A DNA stretch of 64,000 nt from an uncultured Bradyrhizobium sp. GTDB taxonomy: Bacteria > Pseudomonadota > Alphaproteobacteria > Rhizobiales > Xanthobacteraceae. The first letter of the stretch is position 1, and each line of letters starts with the position of its first letter. The DNA lies in contig NZ_CANSMR010000022.1 in the NCBI RefSeq assembly GCF_947648125.1, positions 1 to 64,000 on the forward strand. Direction: 5' to 3'. The notes under the pieces are model-generated. The model saw nothing but the letters and a program-made list of their open reading frames with translations, was not told the origin of the DNA and did no database searches. The translations under genes were made by a program, and so were the position numbers. Below, piece after piece: positions 1 through 8,751 of this stretch.

Positions 1-20
1 GCTCCGAACAGCGGCGCCAG

Positions 21-170
21 CACCCTCTCCCCTTGTGGGAGAGGGTGGCTTCGCGAAGCGAAGCCGGGTGAGGGGTTGTCTCCGCATCGGGATCGTGGAG
101 AGGGTACCCCTCACCCAAGCGAGTTGCTGTCGACTAGCGGTGTAGCCCTCTCCCACAAGGGGAGAGGGCA
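21..170. repeat. Intergenic inverted-repeat element
   Basis: Two perfect 23-base arms (23-45 and 146-168) face each other, with a second perfect inner pair of 11 bases (GGGTGAGGGGT at 66-76 and its complement at 106-116). The whole can fold into one long stem-loop. It lies just past the 3' end of the acyl-CoA ligase gene. Short-arm palindromes of this kind (CCCTCTCCCC / GGGGAGAGGG) are common between genes in Bradyrhizobium-type genomes. It may act as a transcript end or be a dispersed non-coding repeat. Confidence 0.8.
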
Positions 171-203
171 CATTAACTTCCATCGCGTTGCCCTGAGCGC
201 GTC

Positions 204-2132
204 TCATTCCGCGGCCTCCGCGATCGCGGCGCGGCCGAGATCGACGACCTCGAGCGTGGTGCGGACGCGCTGCGTCGTGCCGTCCTGGAAGCGGATCACG
301 GTGTCGACCGGGATGTCGGCCTTGCCGCGGTAGATCGCATCGATGATGTCGGCGTATTTCTCGTTGATCACGCTGCGGCGGACCTTTCGGGTCCGCGTCA
401 GTTCTCCGTCATCGGCATCGAGCTCCTTGTAGAGCAGCAGGAAGCGTGAGATGCGTTGCGCGGGCGGCAAGGTGCCGTTGACCGTCTCGACCTCTTTCTT
501 CAACAGCGCGTAAACCTCGGGCCGTGAGGACAGGTCGGTATAGGTCGTGAACGAGATCCGGTTCCTCTCCGCCCATTTCGAGATGATCGAGTAGCGGATG
601 CAGATCATCGCGGCGAGCGCGTCGCGGCCGGCGCCGAGCACGACAGCCTCGGCGACATAGGGCGAGAATTTCAGCTTGTTCTCGATATATTGCGGCGAGA
701 AGCGCTCGCCGCGCGATGTCTCGGCGAGGTCCTTGATGCGGTCGATCACCACGAGCTGCCGGTTGTCGTTGTAGTAGCCGGCATCGCCCGAGTGCATCCA
801 GCCGTCCTTGATCTCGGCGACCGATGCTTCGGGGTTCTTGTAATAGCCGTGGAACATGTTCGGGTGCCGCACCACGATCTCGCCGACGCCGTTGACGTCG
901 GCATTGTCGATGCGGATCTCGATGTTGTCGGCCATCGGAATGCCCGTGGTATCGGGATCGACCTTGCCTTCGGGATGCAGCGTGTAGGCGCCGAGTAGCT
1001 CGGTCTGGCCGTACAGCGTGCGCAGCGGCACGCCCATCGCCTGGAAGAACTTGAAGGTATCCGGCCCGAGCGCCGCGCCGCCGGTTGCCGCGGAGCGCAG
1101 CCGCGTGAAGCCGAGCCGGTCGCGCAGCGCACGGAACAAGACCTTGTCGGCGAACATCGAGTGCTTGCCTTCGGCGAGCGCCGCAAGCCCGGTCTTCATG
1201 CCGAGATCGTAGAGCCGCTGCTTGAACGGAGAGGCATCCATCACCCCGGCGCGGACGTCGGCCGCGATCGATTCCCAGACCCGCGGCGCGAACAGCACGA
1301 AGGTCGGCGCGATCTCGCGGAAGTCGTTCATCATCGTGTCGGGCTCTTCGACGAAGTTGACCTTCATCCGGGAGAGCAGCGCTTTGCCCAGCGCGTAGAT
1401 CTGTTCCATGATCCAGGGCAGCGGCAGCACCGAGACATATTCGTCGTCCGGCCCCTTCGGATCGAAGGCGAGATAGGTCGCGCAGTGCCGCAGCACGCGC
1501 CCGGCCGAGAGCATCGCAAGCTTCGGATTGGCTGTCGTGCCCGAGGTCGTGCAGAGGATCGCGACGTCCTCGCCCTTCGTGGCGTCGACCAGCCGGTCGT
1601 ACAGCCCTGGCTCGCGCGCGGCGCGGTCGCGGCCCAGCGCGACGAGCTTGCTCGCCTCCATCAGCCGCGGATCGTCGTATTTGCGCATGCCGCGCGGATC
1701 GGAATAGACGATGTGCTTGAGATTGGGCACGCGGTCGGCAAGGCCGAGCAGCTTGTCGACCTGCTCCTCGTCCTCGGCGAAGACCAGCTTGGCCTCGCCA
1801 TAGGTCAGGAGATAGGAAGCTTCCTCGTCCAGCACGTCGCGGTAGAGGCCGAGGCTCATCGCGCCGATCGCGTGGCTCGCGATCTCGGCCGCGACCCAGT
1901 CTGGCCGGTTGTCGCCGATGATGCCGATCACGTCGCCGCGGCCGAGCCCGAGCTCGACCATGCCGAGCGCGAAATCATGGGTGCGGGTCTGGTAGTCGTT
2001 CCAGGTGAATTCGCGCCACAGCCCGAAATCCTTCTCGCGCAGCGCGATCTCGCTGCCGTGCTCCCTGGCGTTGAGGCGCAGCATCTTGGGAAAGGTGTCG
2101 GCCTGCGCGGCGCGACCGGCATAGTCCATCAT
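204..2132 (-). CDS. Long-chain acyl-CoA synthetase (AMP-binding)
   Basis: Predicted to activate a carboxylic acid with ATP and CoA. The 642-residue protein carries the adenylate-forming motifs in order: the phosphate loop TTSGTTANPK around residues 195-204, YGQTE in the middle, HSGDAGYY and DRIKD in the hinge region, and a C-terminal GELTRTRKVRR stretch holding the usual catalytic lysine. About 40 residues follow that motif, a little more than in short family members. Its ATG overlaps the stop of the upstream LivG gene by four bases (ATGA), so the two are translationally coupled. Ligases of this type often sit inside Liv transporter operons in Bradyrhizobium, which suggests CoA activation of an imported acid. 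The substrate cannot be read from sequence. Confidence 0.9.
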   Translation of the reverse strand: MMDYAGRAAQADTFPKMLRLNAREHGSEIALREKDFGLWREFTWNDYQTRTHDFALGMVELGLGRGDVIGIIGDNRPDWVAAEIASHAIGAMSLGLYRDVLDEEASYLLTYGEAKLVFAEDEEQVDKLLGLADRVPNLKHIVYSDPRGMRKYDDPRLMEASKLVALGRDRAAREPGLYDRLVDATKGEDVAILCTTSGTTANPKLAMLSAGRVLRHCATYLAFDPKGPDDEYVSVLPLPWIMEQIYALGKALLSRMKVNFVEEPDTMMNDFREIAPTFVLFAPRVWESIAADVRAGVMDASPFKQRLYDLGMKTGLAALAEGKHSMFADKVLFRALRDRLGFTRLRSAATGGAALGPDTFKFFQAMGVPLRTLYGQTELLGAYTLHPEGKVDPDTTGIPMADNIEIRIDNADVNGVGEIVVRHPNMFHGYYKNPEASVAEIKDGWMHSGDAGYYNDNRQLVVIDRIKDLAETSRGERFSPQYIENKLKFSPYVAEAVVLGAGRDALAAMICIRYSIISKWAERNRISFTTYTDLSSRPEVYALLKKEVETVNGTLPPAQRISRFLLLYKELDADDGELTRTRKVRRSVINEKYADIIDAIYRGKADIPVDTVIRFQDGTTQRVRTTLEVVDLGRAAIAEAAE

Positions 2133-2950
2133 GCCGCGCTCTCCCGCACCGCCGGCTTGTCGTCGGGGTCGACCAGCACCTCGTCCTCTTCGCCGAGATA
2201 GGCGCGCTTGACGTGGGGATCGGCGAGCACGGCGGCCGGATCGCCCTCGGCGATCTTGCGGCCGAAATCGAGCACCATGACGCGGTGGGAGATGTCCATC
2301 ACGACGCCCATGTCGTGCTCGATCATCATCACCGTCATGCCGAACTCTTCGTTGAGATCGACGATGTAGCGCGCCATGTCCTCTTTCTCTTCGAAGTTCA
2401 TGCCGGCCATCGGCTCGTCGAGCAGGATCAGCTGCGGCTCGAGCGCCATCGCACGCGCGAGTTCGACGCGCTTGCGCAGGCCGTAGGGCAGGGTGCCGGC
2501 GGTCGCCTTGCGCACCGATTGCAGATCGAGGAAGTCGATGATCTCCTCGACCTTGCGGCGGTGCTCCAGCTCCTCGCGGCGCGCACCGGTCAGCCAGTAC
2601 AGCGATCCCGTGATGAAGTTGTTCTTCAAGAGGTGATGGCGCCCGACCATGATGTTGTCGAGCACGCTCATATGGTGGAACAGCGCGAGATTCTGGAAGG
2701 TTCGTCCGATGCCGAGACGGGGCCGTGCGTTCGGGGTGAGGCCGGTGATGTCCTGGCCGCGATAGAACAGCTGGCCTTCGGTCGGCCGGTAGCGGCCGGA
2801 AATGCAGTTGACGATCGAGGTCTTGCCGGCGCCGTTCGGGCCGATGATGGAGAACAGCTCGCCCTCGTTGACGCCGAAGCTGACTTCGGTCAGCGCGCGG
2901 ACGCCGCCAAAGCGCAATGAGACTCCGCGCACCTCGAGACTGTTGGCCAC
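2129..2950 (-). CDS. livG: Branched-chain amino acid-type ABC transporter ATPase (LivG)
   Basis: Cytoplasmic ATPase subunit of a Liv-type (HAAT) importer. From the GTG start at 2950 the protein has 273 residues, Walker A GPNGAGKTS at 37-45, a weak signature region (LPYGLRKRVELARA) and Walker B LILLDEPMAGM. The C-terminal half has the LivG-specific EHDMGVVMDISHRVMVLDFG stretch. I chose the GTG because GGAGGG (2957-2962 on the complement) sits six bases upstream. The frame stays open to another GTG at 3028, but that one has no ribosome site and would add 26 polar residues. The gene heads an operon running off the left edge; permeases and binding protein are not in the window. The true start is the main doubt. 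Confidence 0.9.
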   Translation of the reverse strand: MANSLEVRGVSLRFGGVRALTEVSFGVNEGELFSIIGPNGAGKTSIVNCISGRYRPTEGQLFYRGQDITGLTPNARPRLGIGRTFQNLALFHHMSVLDNIMVGRHHLLKNNFITGSLYWLTGARREELEHRRKVEEIIDFLDLQSVRKATAGTLPYGLRKRVELARAMALEPQLILLDEPMAGMNFEEKEDMARYIVDLNEEFGMTVMMIEHDMGVVMDISHRVMVLDFGRKIAEGDPAAVLADPHVKRAYLGEEDEVLVDPDDKPAVRESAA

Positions 2951-3359
2951 CCTGTTCCCTCCAGATAGGGGCGCTTTGGCGCGCTCTTTATCTTCGCTTC
3001 GATCCTGCTTCGATCTTACATGGGCCACCGGAGGGAGACCATCCGACTAATGAAGCCGGCGTTCGGGAGCGTCGCTCGCTCCGATCGCCTGCGTCATGCG
3101 CGGTAACGCCGCACCCCGCCTGCAAGTCCGGTCTCGCGTCGTCCGCGGTCAGCGATCCATCAAGGAGCCGCACGCGTTACGCGAGGTGGCTCTGAATACG
3201 AGAAAGCGATAGGTTGAATTGTCATGTGCCCGACAATTGGTCAGGAATTTTCGTTGGCATTCCAGGAAGCGGGTTCCTGGCTTCGCGCACGGCGTTGCTG
3301 CGGTGCAATATCGTGTCAGTATCTTGGTCAGTATCTTGGGGTGGGATGCCGTCGCTAGA
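2951..3359. other. Divergent intergenic region, livG / crp-fnr
   Basis: No convincing gene is seen between the LivG start and the Crp/Fnr start. Both frames stay partly open, because each neighbour has an upstream in-frame start that I rejected. The region holds a 12-base direct tandem repeat at 3315-3338 and should contain the promoters of both divergent genes; no clear -35/-10 pair was recognised. Confidence 0.5.
3315..3338. repeat. 12-base tandem duplication upstream of crp/fnr-like gene
   Basis: GTCAGTATCTTG occurs twice in direct contact (3315-3326 and 3327-3338), ending 21 bases before the ATG of the Crp/Fnr-type gene. It may be a slipped-strand duplication in the leader or a paired binding site. 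Confidence 0.7.
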
Positions 3360-4034
3360 ATGATTGCTGCTGATTACCTGAAGCGCATCGCGGCCTGGTC
3401 GCGCGAACTGAGCGAGCAAGAGATCGAAATCGCGCGCGCCGGCATTTCCGAGAAGTCCTACCGCGCCAACGAATTCATCTTCATGCGCGGCGACAATTTC
3501 CAGTACTGGACCGGCATCGTCACGGGGCTGGCGCGGATGGGCATCGTCTCCCGCGGCGGCAAGGCCGCGAGCTTCGCAGGCCTCACCGCCGGCGCCTGGT
3601 TCGGCGAGGGCACCGTGCTCAAGAACGAGCTGCGACGCTACGACGTGGTCGCGCTGCGCGATACGCGCCTCGCGATGATGGATCGCCGGACCTTCGTCTG
3701 GCTGTTCGAGAACAGCGTCGGCTTCAACCGCTTCCTGGTCGGACAGCTCAACGAGCGGCTCGGCCAGTTCATCGCGCTGCTCGAATATGGCCGCACGCTG
3801 GACGCGACCGCGCGGCTGGCGCGCTCGATCGCCTCGCTGTTCAATCCAATTCTGTACCCCGAGCTCACCTTGCACCTGGAGATCACCCAGGAGGAGATCG
3901 GGGCGCTGTCGGGTATCTCCCGGCAGAACGCCAACCAGTGCCTGAAGCGGCTCGAGCGCGAGGGCCTGCTGCGGCTCGAATATGGCGGGGTGACGATCAT
4001 CGAGCTCGACCGGCTGCGCCACTACGGGGAGTGA
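3360..4034 (+). CDS. Crp/Fnr family transcriptional regulator
   Basis: Predicted DNA-binding regulator of 224 residues with an N-terminal cyclic-nucleotide-binding-type beta roll (FIFMRGDNFQYWTGIVTGLAR and GAWFGEGTVL are recognisable) and a C-terminal winged helix: ITQEEIGALSGISRQNANQCLKRLEREGLL. It lacks the N-terminal cysteine cluster of oxygen-sensing Fnr; its only cysteine lies in the recognition helix region. The EGTVL loop resembles the cNMP phosphate-binding segment but lacks the usual RxA pair, so the ligand is uncertain. The ATG at 3360 is preferred over an open frame from 3219 because family members start near here. It stands alone, divergent from livG and 141 bases before gmd. Targets are unknown. 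Confidence 0.87.
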   Translation: MIAADYLKRIAAWSRELSEQEIEIARAGISEKSYRANEFIFMRGDNFQYWTGIVTGLARMGIVSRGGKAASFAGLTAGAWFGEGTVLKNELRRYDVVALRDTRLAMMDRRTFVWLFENSVGFNRFLVGQLNERLGQFIALLEYGRTLDATARLARSIASLFNPILYPELTLHLEITQEEIGALSGISRQNANQCLKRLEREGLLRLEYGGVTIIELDRLRHYGE

Positions 4035-4175
4035 CCGGCTCCGTGCCGAACGACGCCACTTTTCGAGGCCCTAAAGTCCTGATTTCAAACGATTATGCCA
4101 TTAGACTTGGAGGTGGCCGGGTGCTACAGACCGGCCTCGTCGGGATCGCGCGGCATCGCGCTCTCTGGAGATGAT

Positions 4176-5261
4176 ATGACGGCTCAGGACTCAAAGCGGC
4201 GCGTTGCGCTGATCACCGGCGTCACCGGGCAGGACGGCGCGTACCTCGCCGAATATCTGCTTGGCCTCGGCTATACCGTGCACGGCATCAAGCGCCGCTC
4301 GTCCTCGTTCAACACCGCGCGGGTCGACCATCTCTACCAGGATCCACACGCCGGTAACGTGCCGTTCCTGATGCACTATGGCGACATGACCGATTCGACC
4401 AATCTGATCCGGCTGGTACAGCAGATCCGGCCGACCGAGATCTACAACCTCGCCGCCCAGAGCCACGTCCAGGTCAGTTTCGAGAGCCCGGAATACACCG
4501 CCAACGCCGACGCCATCGGCGTGCTGCGCCTGCTGGAGGCGATCCGCATCCTCGGCATGGAAAAGGAGACCCGGTTCTACCAGGCCTCGACCTCGGAGCT
4601 GTACGGGCTCGTGCAGGAGGTGCCGCAGAAGGAGACCACGCCGTTCTATCCGCGTTCGCCCTATGGCGTCGCCAAGCTCTACGGCTACTGGATCACGGTC
4701 AACTACCGTGAGGCCTACGGCATGTTCGCCAGCAACGGCATCCTGTTCAACCACGAAAGCCCGATCCGCGGCGAGACCTTCGTGACGCGCAAGATCACCC
4801 GCGCCGTTGCCCGCATCGAGGTCGGCCTGGAGAGCAAGCTCTATCTCGGCAACCTCGATGCCAAGCGCGACTGGGGCCACGCCCGCGACTATGTCGAGGG
4901 CATGCACAGAATCCTGCAAGCGGACGAGCCCGACGACTTCGTGCTCGCGACCGGCGAGACGCGCTCGGTCCGCGAATTCGTCGAGCTGGCATTCGCCGAG
5001 GTCGGCCGCAGCATCGAATGGCGCGGCAAGGGCGTCGAGGAGATCGGCGTCGACAAGGCGACCGGCAACACCCTGGTGCAGATCGACCCGGTCTATTTCC
5101 GTCCGACCGAGGTCGATCTTCTGATCGGCGACGCCAGCAAGGCGCGCGCCAAGCTCGGCTGGGCGCCGAAGACGCCGTTCGCACAACTGGTGAAGGAAAT
5201 GGTCGCCAGCGATCTCGTCGAGGCCAGGCAGGATGCGGCCAATGGCAAGCACGGCGTTTGA
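4176..5261 (+). CDS. gmd: GDP-mannose 4,6-dehydratase
   Basis: Converts GDP-D-mannose to GDP-4-keto-6-deoxy-D-mannose, the first step to GDP-L-fucose (or GDP-rhamnose or perosamine). It is an extended short-chain dehydrogenase of 361 residues. The NADP-binding loop GVTGQDG is at 15-21, and the catalytic Thr-Glu-Tyr-Lys set appears as TSE (139-141) and Y163/K167 in [10 protein letters not shown]. The family tract [16 protein letters not shown] is intact. The ATG at 4176 follows GGAG at a good distance; an upstream in-frame start at 4095 lacks support. It overlaps fcl by about 20 bases, so the two form an operon. The mannose donor can come from ManC, encoded 46 kb away in the same window. Confidence 0.97.
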   Translation: MTAQDSKRRVALITGVTGQDGAYLAEYLLGLGYTVHGIKRRSSSFNTARVDHLYQDPHAGNVPFLMHYGDMTDSTNLIRLVQQIRPTEIYNLAAQSHVQVSFESPEYTANADAIGVLRLLEAIRILGMEKETRFYQASTSELYGLVQEVPQKETTPFYPRSPYGVAKLYGYWITVNYREAYGMFASNGILFNHESPIRGETFVTRKITRAVARIEVGLESKLYLGNLDAKRDWGHARDYVEGMHRILQADEPDDFVLATGETRSVREFVELAFAEVGRSIEWRGKGVEEIGVDKATGNTLVQIDPVYFRPTEVDLLIGDASKARAKLGWAPKTPFAQLVKEMVASDLVEARQDAANGKHGV

Positions 5262-6198
5262 ACTGAAGGGCAAGACGGTTTTCGTCGCCGGCCATCGCGG
5301 CATGGTCGGCTCGGCGCTGATGCGCCGGCTGGCGCGCGAACAGGCCGAGCTGCTGACGGTGTCGCGCGGCGAGGTCGATCTGCGCGATCAGGCCGCGGTC
5401 AGCGCCTGGTTTGCCGCGAAGCGGCCCCAGGCCGTTTTCCTCGCCGCCGCCAAGGTCGGCGGCATCGTCGCCAACAACACGCTGCGCGCGGAATTCCTCT
5501 ACGACAATCTGGCGATCTCGACCAACGTGATCCAGGCGGCCCATGCCAATGGATGCGAGAAGCTGATGTTCTTCGGCTCGTCCTGCATCTATCCGCGCCT
5601 GGCGCCGCAGCCGCTGCGCGAGGATTCGATGCTGACAGGCCCGCTGGAGCCGACCAACGAGCCCTATGCCATCGCCAAGATCGCCGGCATCAAGATGGCC
5701 GAGGCCTATCGCAGCCAGTATGGCGCTGATTTCATCAGCGTGATGCCGACCAACCTCTACGGTCCCGGCGACAATTATCATCCCGAATACAGCCACGTCG
5801 TCGCCGCGCTGATCCGCCGTTTCCACGAGGCCAAGGTCTCCGGTGCAGGCAGTGTCGTGGTGTGGGGCACCGGGACGCCGCGCCGCGAATTCCTCTATGT
5901 CGACGATCTCGCCGACGCCTGCATCCATCTGATGAAGACCTATTCCTCGCCGGAGCTGGTCAATATCGGCACCGGTGAAGACATCACCATCGCCGAATTC
6001 GCCCGCGTGGTCGCCGCCACCGTCGGCTATCGCGGCGAGATCAGTTTTGACACTTCGCGCCCCGACGGCACGCCGCGCAAGCTGCTCGACGTTAGCCGGC
6101 TGGCCAAGCTGGGCTGGCGCGCCGCGACCTCGCTTGAGGATGGCATCAAGCTCGCCTATCAGGCCTATCTGAACGAGACCAAGCAGGCGGCGGAGTAG
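5242..6198 (+). CDS. fcl: GDP-L-fucose synthase
   Basis: Bifunctional 3,5-epimerase/4-reductase that turns the Gmd product into GDP-L-fucose. The 318-residue protein has the NADP loop GHRGMVG near residue 18, the serine motif FFGSSCIYP (111-118) and the catalytic Y142/K146 in EPYAIAK. Downstream [30 protein letters not shown] is typical of the family. ATG 5242 is preferred over ATG 5233 because an AGG-rich segment lies about eight bases upstream of it; the nine-base difference has no effect on function. It overlaps the end of gmd and ends ten bases from the convergent HemD-like gene. The pair gmd-fcl predicts fucose in LPS or exopolysaccharide. Confidence 0.96.
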   Translation: MASTAFELKGKTVFVAGHRGMVGSALMRRLAREQAELLTVSRGEVDLRDQAAVSAWFAAKRPQAVFLAAAKVGGIVANNTLRAEFLYDNLAISTNVIQAAHANGCEKLMFFGSSCIYPRLAPQPLREDSMLTGPLEPTNEPYAIAKIAGIKMAEAYRSQYGADFISVMPTNLYGPGDNYHPEYSHVVAALIRRFHEAKVSGAGSVVVWGTGTPRREFLYVDDLADACIHLMKTYSSPELVNIGTGEDITIAEFARVVAATVGYRGEISFDTSRPDGTPRKLLDVSRLAKLGWRAATSLEDGIKLAYQAYLNETKQAAE

Positions 6199-6207
6199 CG
6201 CCGAGCG

Positions 6208-7050
6208 CTACTTCGCCGTCGCGCGCGGCGGAGCCTTCGACAGCGCCGTTGCCATCGCCGAGATCAGCGGCTTCATGAAGAACGCATCGTTCGCCGGGTA
6301 GATGTCGGTGGATAGTCCGTAGGCCTTCAATTCGTCCGACACCACGGGCCCGACGGAGGCGATCGGCGTCTGCTGCAAGCCCTCGCGCAGTTGCGACTCG
6401 CATTTGTGCGCCTGCGCCACCTCGATCAGGCGGCGAACCTGCCCGGAGCTTGTCAGCGCGATCGCGTCGATGCGGCCCTGCGCCATCTCGTCGATCGCGG
6501 TCACGATGTTGGCGTCGGCGGCTTGCGCGTCATAGACATAGGGCAGCACCGTATCGACTTCGGCCCCCTGCGCCTTGATCGCGCCGATCAGCGTGGCGTG
6601 ATCCTTGTCCGGATAGAGCTGCAGGCCGAGCCGATGGCCGCTCAGGTCGAGCTTCGACAACATCTCGGCGACGCCTTCCGAGGTCGGCTTCTCGGTCGTC
6701 ATTTGCGGCTCCAGGGCGATCTCGCGCAGTGCCCGGCCGGGCTTTGGGCCGCGGGCGAATTTGCGCGCCTCGCCGAGGCTCGCGACAAACTCCGCCTCGA
6801 CCCCGATCCGGCGCACGACCTTCATCAGCCGGCGCAGGCCTTCGCCGGTCATCAGCACGAGGTCGTCGAGCGGCCGCTCGATGGCGCGGCGAATCCAGGC
6901 CTCGATCGGCGCCGGATCCGGCGCGTCGTGGATGGTGAACATCGGGCACTGCACTACGTCGGCGCCCTGCTCGGCGAGCAGGCGTGAAAACTGCGCCTCC
7001 TCGCGCGTCTCGAGGATCAGGATGCGGTAGCCGTTCAGCCGTTCAGCCAT
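6208..7050 (-). CDS. Uroporphyrinogen-III synthase-like (HemD family) protein
   Basis: The 280-residue protein has the two-lobed HemD layout: RILILETREEAQFSRLLAEQGADVVQCPMFTI at the start, then LVLMTGEGLRRLM, and in the second half IDAIALTSSGQVRRLIEVA and PIASVGPVVSDELKAYGL. HemD cyclises hydroxymethylbilane to uroporphyrinogen III for heme, siroheme and cobalamin. It is not beside hemC here, and many Rhizobiales carry more than one HemD-like gene, so it may be a second copy with a specialised role. The ATG at 7050 follows AGGGA; a TTG at 7065 is the alternative. It is convergent with fcl and divergent from purU. Confidence 0.8.
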   Translation of the reverse strand: MAERLNGYRILILETREEAQFSRLLAEQGADVVQCPMFTIHDAPDPAPIEAWIRRAIERPLDDLVLMTGEGLRRLMKVVRRIGVEAEFVASLGEARKFARGPKPGRALREIALEPQMTTEKPTSEGVAEMLSKLDLSGHRLGLQLYPDKDHATLIGAIKAQGAEVDTVLPYVYDAQAADANIVTAIDEMAQGRIDAIALTSSGQVRRLIEVAQAHKCESQLREGLQQTPIASVGPVVSDELKAYGLSTDIYPANDAFFMKPLISAMATALSKAPPRATAK

Positions 7051-7185
7051 GATGGTCCCTAACAAACATTGTCGTCATTTGTTCGATTTGACCCCCGTGC
7101 CGGGATTGGCGCAAGGCCGCCTGCGGTGTAGACGAGGGCCGAAAATGAACGTTCCACGCATCTGCTCAAGCTTTGGTCAATTGGC

Positions 7186-8049
7186 ATGCCCGACCATCAA
7201 TTCGTTCTGACCCTGTCCTGTCCGGATCGACCGGGGATCGTCTCCGCGGTCTCGACGTTTCTGGCGCATAATGGGCAGAACATCCTGGACGCCCAGCAAT
7301 TCGACGACATCGAGACCGGCAAGTTCTTCATGCGCGTGGTGTTCACCGCGGCCGATCTCGCGGTCGGGCTGCCGGCGCTGCAGACCGGCTTCGCCGCGAT
7401 CGCGGAGCGCTTCGGCATGGAATGGCAGATGCGCGATCGCGCCAGCCGCCGTCGGGTGATGCTGCTGGTGTCCAAGTCCGATCACTGCCTGGTCGACATC
7501 CTCTATCGCTGGCGCACCGGCGAGCTCGAGATGATCCCGACCGCTATTGTCTCCAACCATCCGCGCGAGAGCTACGGTTCGCTCGATTTCGGCGATATCC
7601 CGTTCCATCATCTGCCGGTGAGCAAAGAGACCAAGCGGCAGCAGGAAGACGTGGTCTGGAAGCTCGCCCAGGACACCAATACCGACCTCGTGGTGCTCGC
7701 CCGCTACATGCAGATCCTGTCCGACGAGATGTCGGCGCGGCTGTCGGGCCGCTGCATCAACATCCATCATTCCTTCCTGCCTGGCTTCAAGGGCGCCAAG
7801 CCCTACCACCAGGCGCATGAGCGCGGCGTCAAGTTGATCGGCGCCACCGCGCATTATGTCACCAGCGATCTCGACGAGGGGCCGATCATCGATCAGGACG
7901 TCGAGCGCATCAGCCATCGCGACACGCCCGAGGATCTTGTGCGCAAGGGCCGCGACATCGAGCGGCGCGTGCTGGCGCGGGCGATCCGCTACCATCTCGC
8001 CGACCGCGTCATCCTCAACGGGCGCAAGACCGTGGTGTTCGTGGACTGA
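7186..8049 (+). CDS. purU: Formyltetrahydrofolate deformylase
   Basis: Hydrolyses 10-formyl-THF to formate and THF, balancing one-carbon pools. The 287-residue protein has an N-terminal ACT domain (residues 1-80, starting [20 protein letters not shown]) and a C-terminal formyltransferase-type domain. The catalytic Asn-His-Asp set is visible as [11 protein letters not shown] and [12 protein letters not shown], and SNHP marks the folate site. Length and order match the family. The ATG has no strong ribosome site. It is divergent from the HemD-like gene with 135 bases between starts and convergent with a small lipoprotein gene. No folate-type riboswitch was recognised upstream. Confidence 0.96.
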   Translation: MPDHQFVLTLSCPDRPGIVSAVSTFLAHNGQNILDAQQFDDIETGKFFMRVVFTAADLAVGLPALQTGFAAIAERFGMEWQMRDRASRRRVMLLVSKSDHCLVDILYRWRTGELEMIPTAIVSNHPRESYGSLDFGDIPFHHLPVSKETKRQQEDVVWKLAQDTNTDLVVLARYMQILSDEMSARLSGRCINIHHSFLPGFKGAKPYHQAHERGVKLIGATAHYVTSDLDEGPIIDQDVERISHRDTPEDLVRKGRDIERRVLARAIRYHLADRVILNGRKTVVFVD

Positions 8050-8103
8050 TCCGCAAGTTCACGCGTCCCGCACAACGCGATGCAGACCCTACGGGCCCGA
8101 TGC

Positions 8104-8382
8104 TCAATGGGTCGCGTTCTGCGCCGGCGCCGCCGGCTTGGCGTCGTCGCCACGCTCCGCCGCCGGCATCAGGCGCTTGCGTTCCCGCTCCTGCATGAAC
8201 TTGTCGTATTCGGGGGTGCCCGGCCGCGGCGGCGCGTCTGCCGGCAGACCGCCGGCCCAGGCCGGAATGTAGTCGGCCATGCCGGCCGAGACCTTTTGGT
8301 TCACCGTGCCGCATCCCCCGAGCGCGCAGGCCGCGAGCGCGAGGGCGGTCAGGACAGGGATGTGGCGTGCGAGGATCGGCAT
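8104..8382 (-). CDS. Small predicted lipoprotein
   Basis: A 92-residue protein beginning MPILARHIPVLTALALAAC has a lipoprotein signal with lipobox LGGC, followed by a polar proline- and alanine-rich tail containing PPRPGTPEYDKFMQERERKR. I do not recognise the family. The ATG at 8382 places the signal at the usual distance; an ATG at 8394 is an alternative. The frame stays open far upstream across the antisense of the next gene, which is an effect of high GC. It is convergent with purU. Export and lipid attachment are inferred from the signal only. Confidence 0.6.
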   Translation of the reverse strand: MPILARHIPVLTALALAACALGGCGTVNQKVSAGMADYIPAWAGGLPADAPPRPGTPEYDKFMQERERKRLMPAAERGDDAKPAAPAQNATH

Positions 8383-8751
8383 TGGCGGCAGCATACAGCC
8401 CTGGTCTTTATGGATGATGATCTTGGGCGCGACCGTTCGGCTGCAATTGTGCTTGTTTGTTGACATTGGCGCTTGATTTGTACGTTCGTACAAATGAATC
8501 GAGCCGCCGGAGCGGGCGAGAGCGGTTCTTATGGGGGCGTTGAGTTTCGGGGAATGATTCTGGTATCCTGATACTTGTTTCTGCGGCTTTGCCAAATCGC
8601 GGCGCGCGACACACGTCCATCGTCCGATTGACAGAGGGCGCGGGGAAACGCCTTGTCGCGTTGCGGCTCGGCTGTGACATGCTTGGGTTAAGGTAAGGCA
8701 AGGGCCGGGCACTCGGCTCGACGCAGAACAATGGAAGGGGGAGGGACGTCG
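8383..8751. other. Divergent intergenic region, lipoprotein / Liv operon
   Basis: No gene is seen here. The region carries two perfect palindromes, a 20-base one at 8476-8495 and GTATC-CT-GATAC at 8563-8574, and must hold the promoter of the Liv operon. A TTGACA at 8628-8633 could be a -35 element, but no good -10 follows at the right distance. Confidence 0.5.
8476..8495. promoter_or_regulatory. Perfect 20-base palindrome, candidate operator
   Basis: ATTTGTACG-TT-CGTACAAAT is a perfect inverted repeat with a 2-base centre, AT-rich at its ends and far more symmetric than its surroundings. Palindromes of this size with short centres are typical sites of TetR-family repressors. It lies about 260 bases upstream of the binding-protein ATG and about 95 bases upstream of the lipoprotein start. 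No TetR gene is in the window. Confidence 0.45.

Noticed and set aside
1161-2201. Open plus-strand frame opposite the acyl-CoA ligase gene
   Set aside because: Shadow frame without motifs; the opposite strand has all adenylate-forming motifs in order.
8563-8574. GTATC-CT-GATAC palindrome upstream of the Liv operon
   Set aside because: Perfect but only five bases per arm; such short pairs are expected by chance, so it is noted but not called as an operator.
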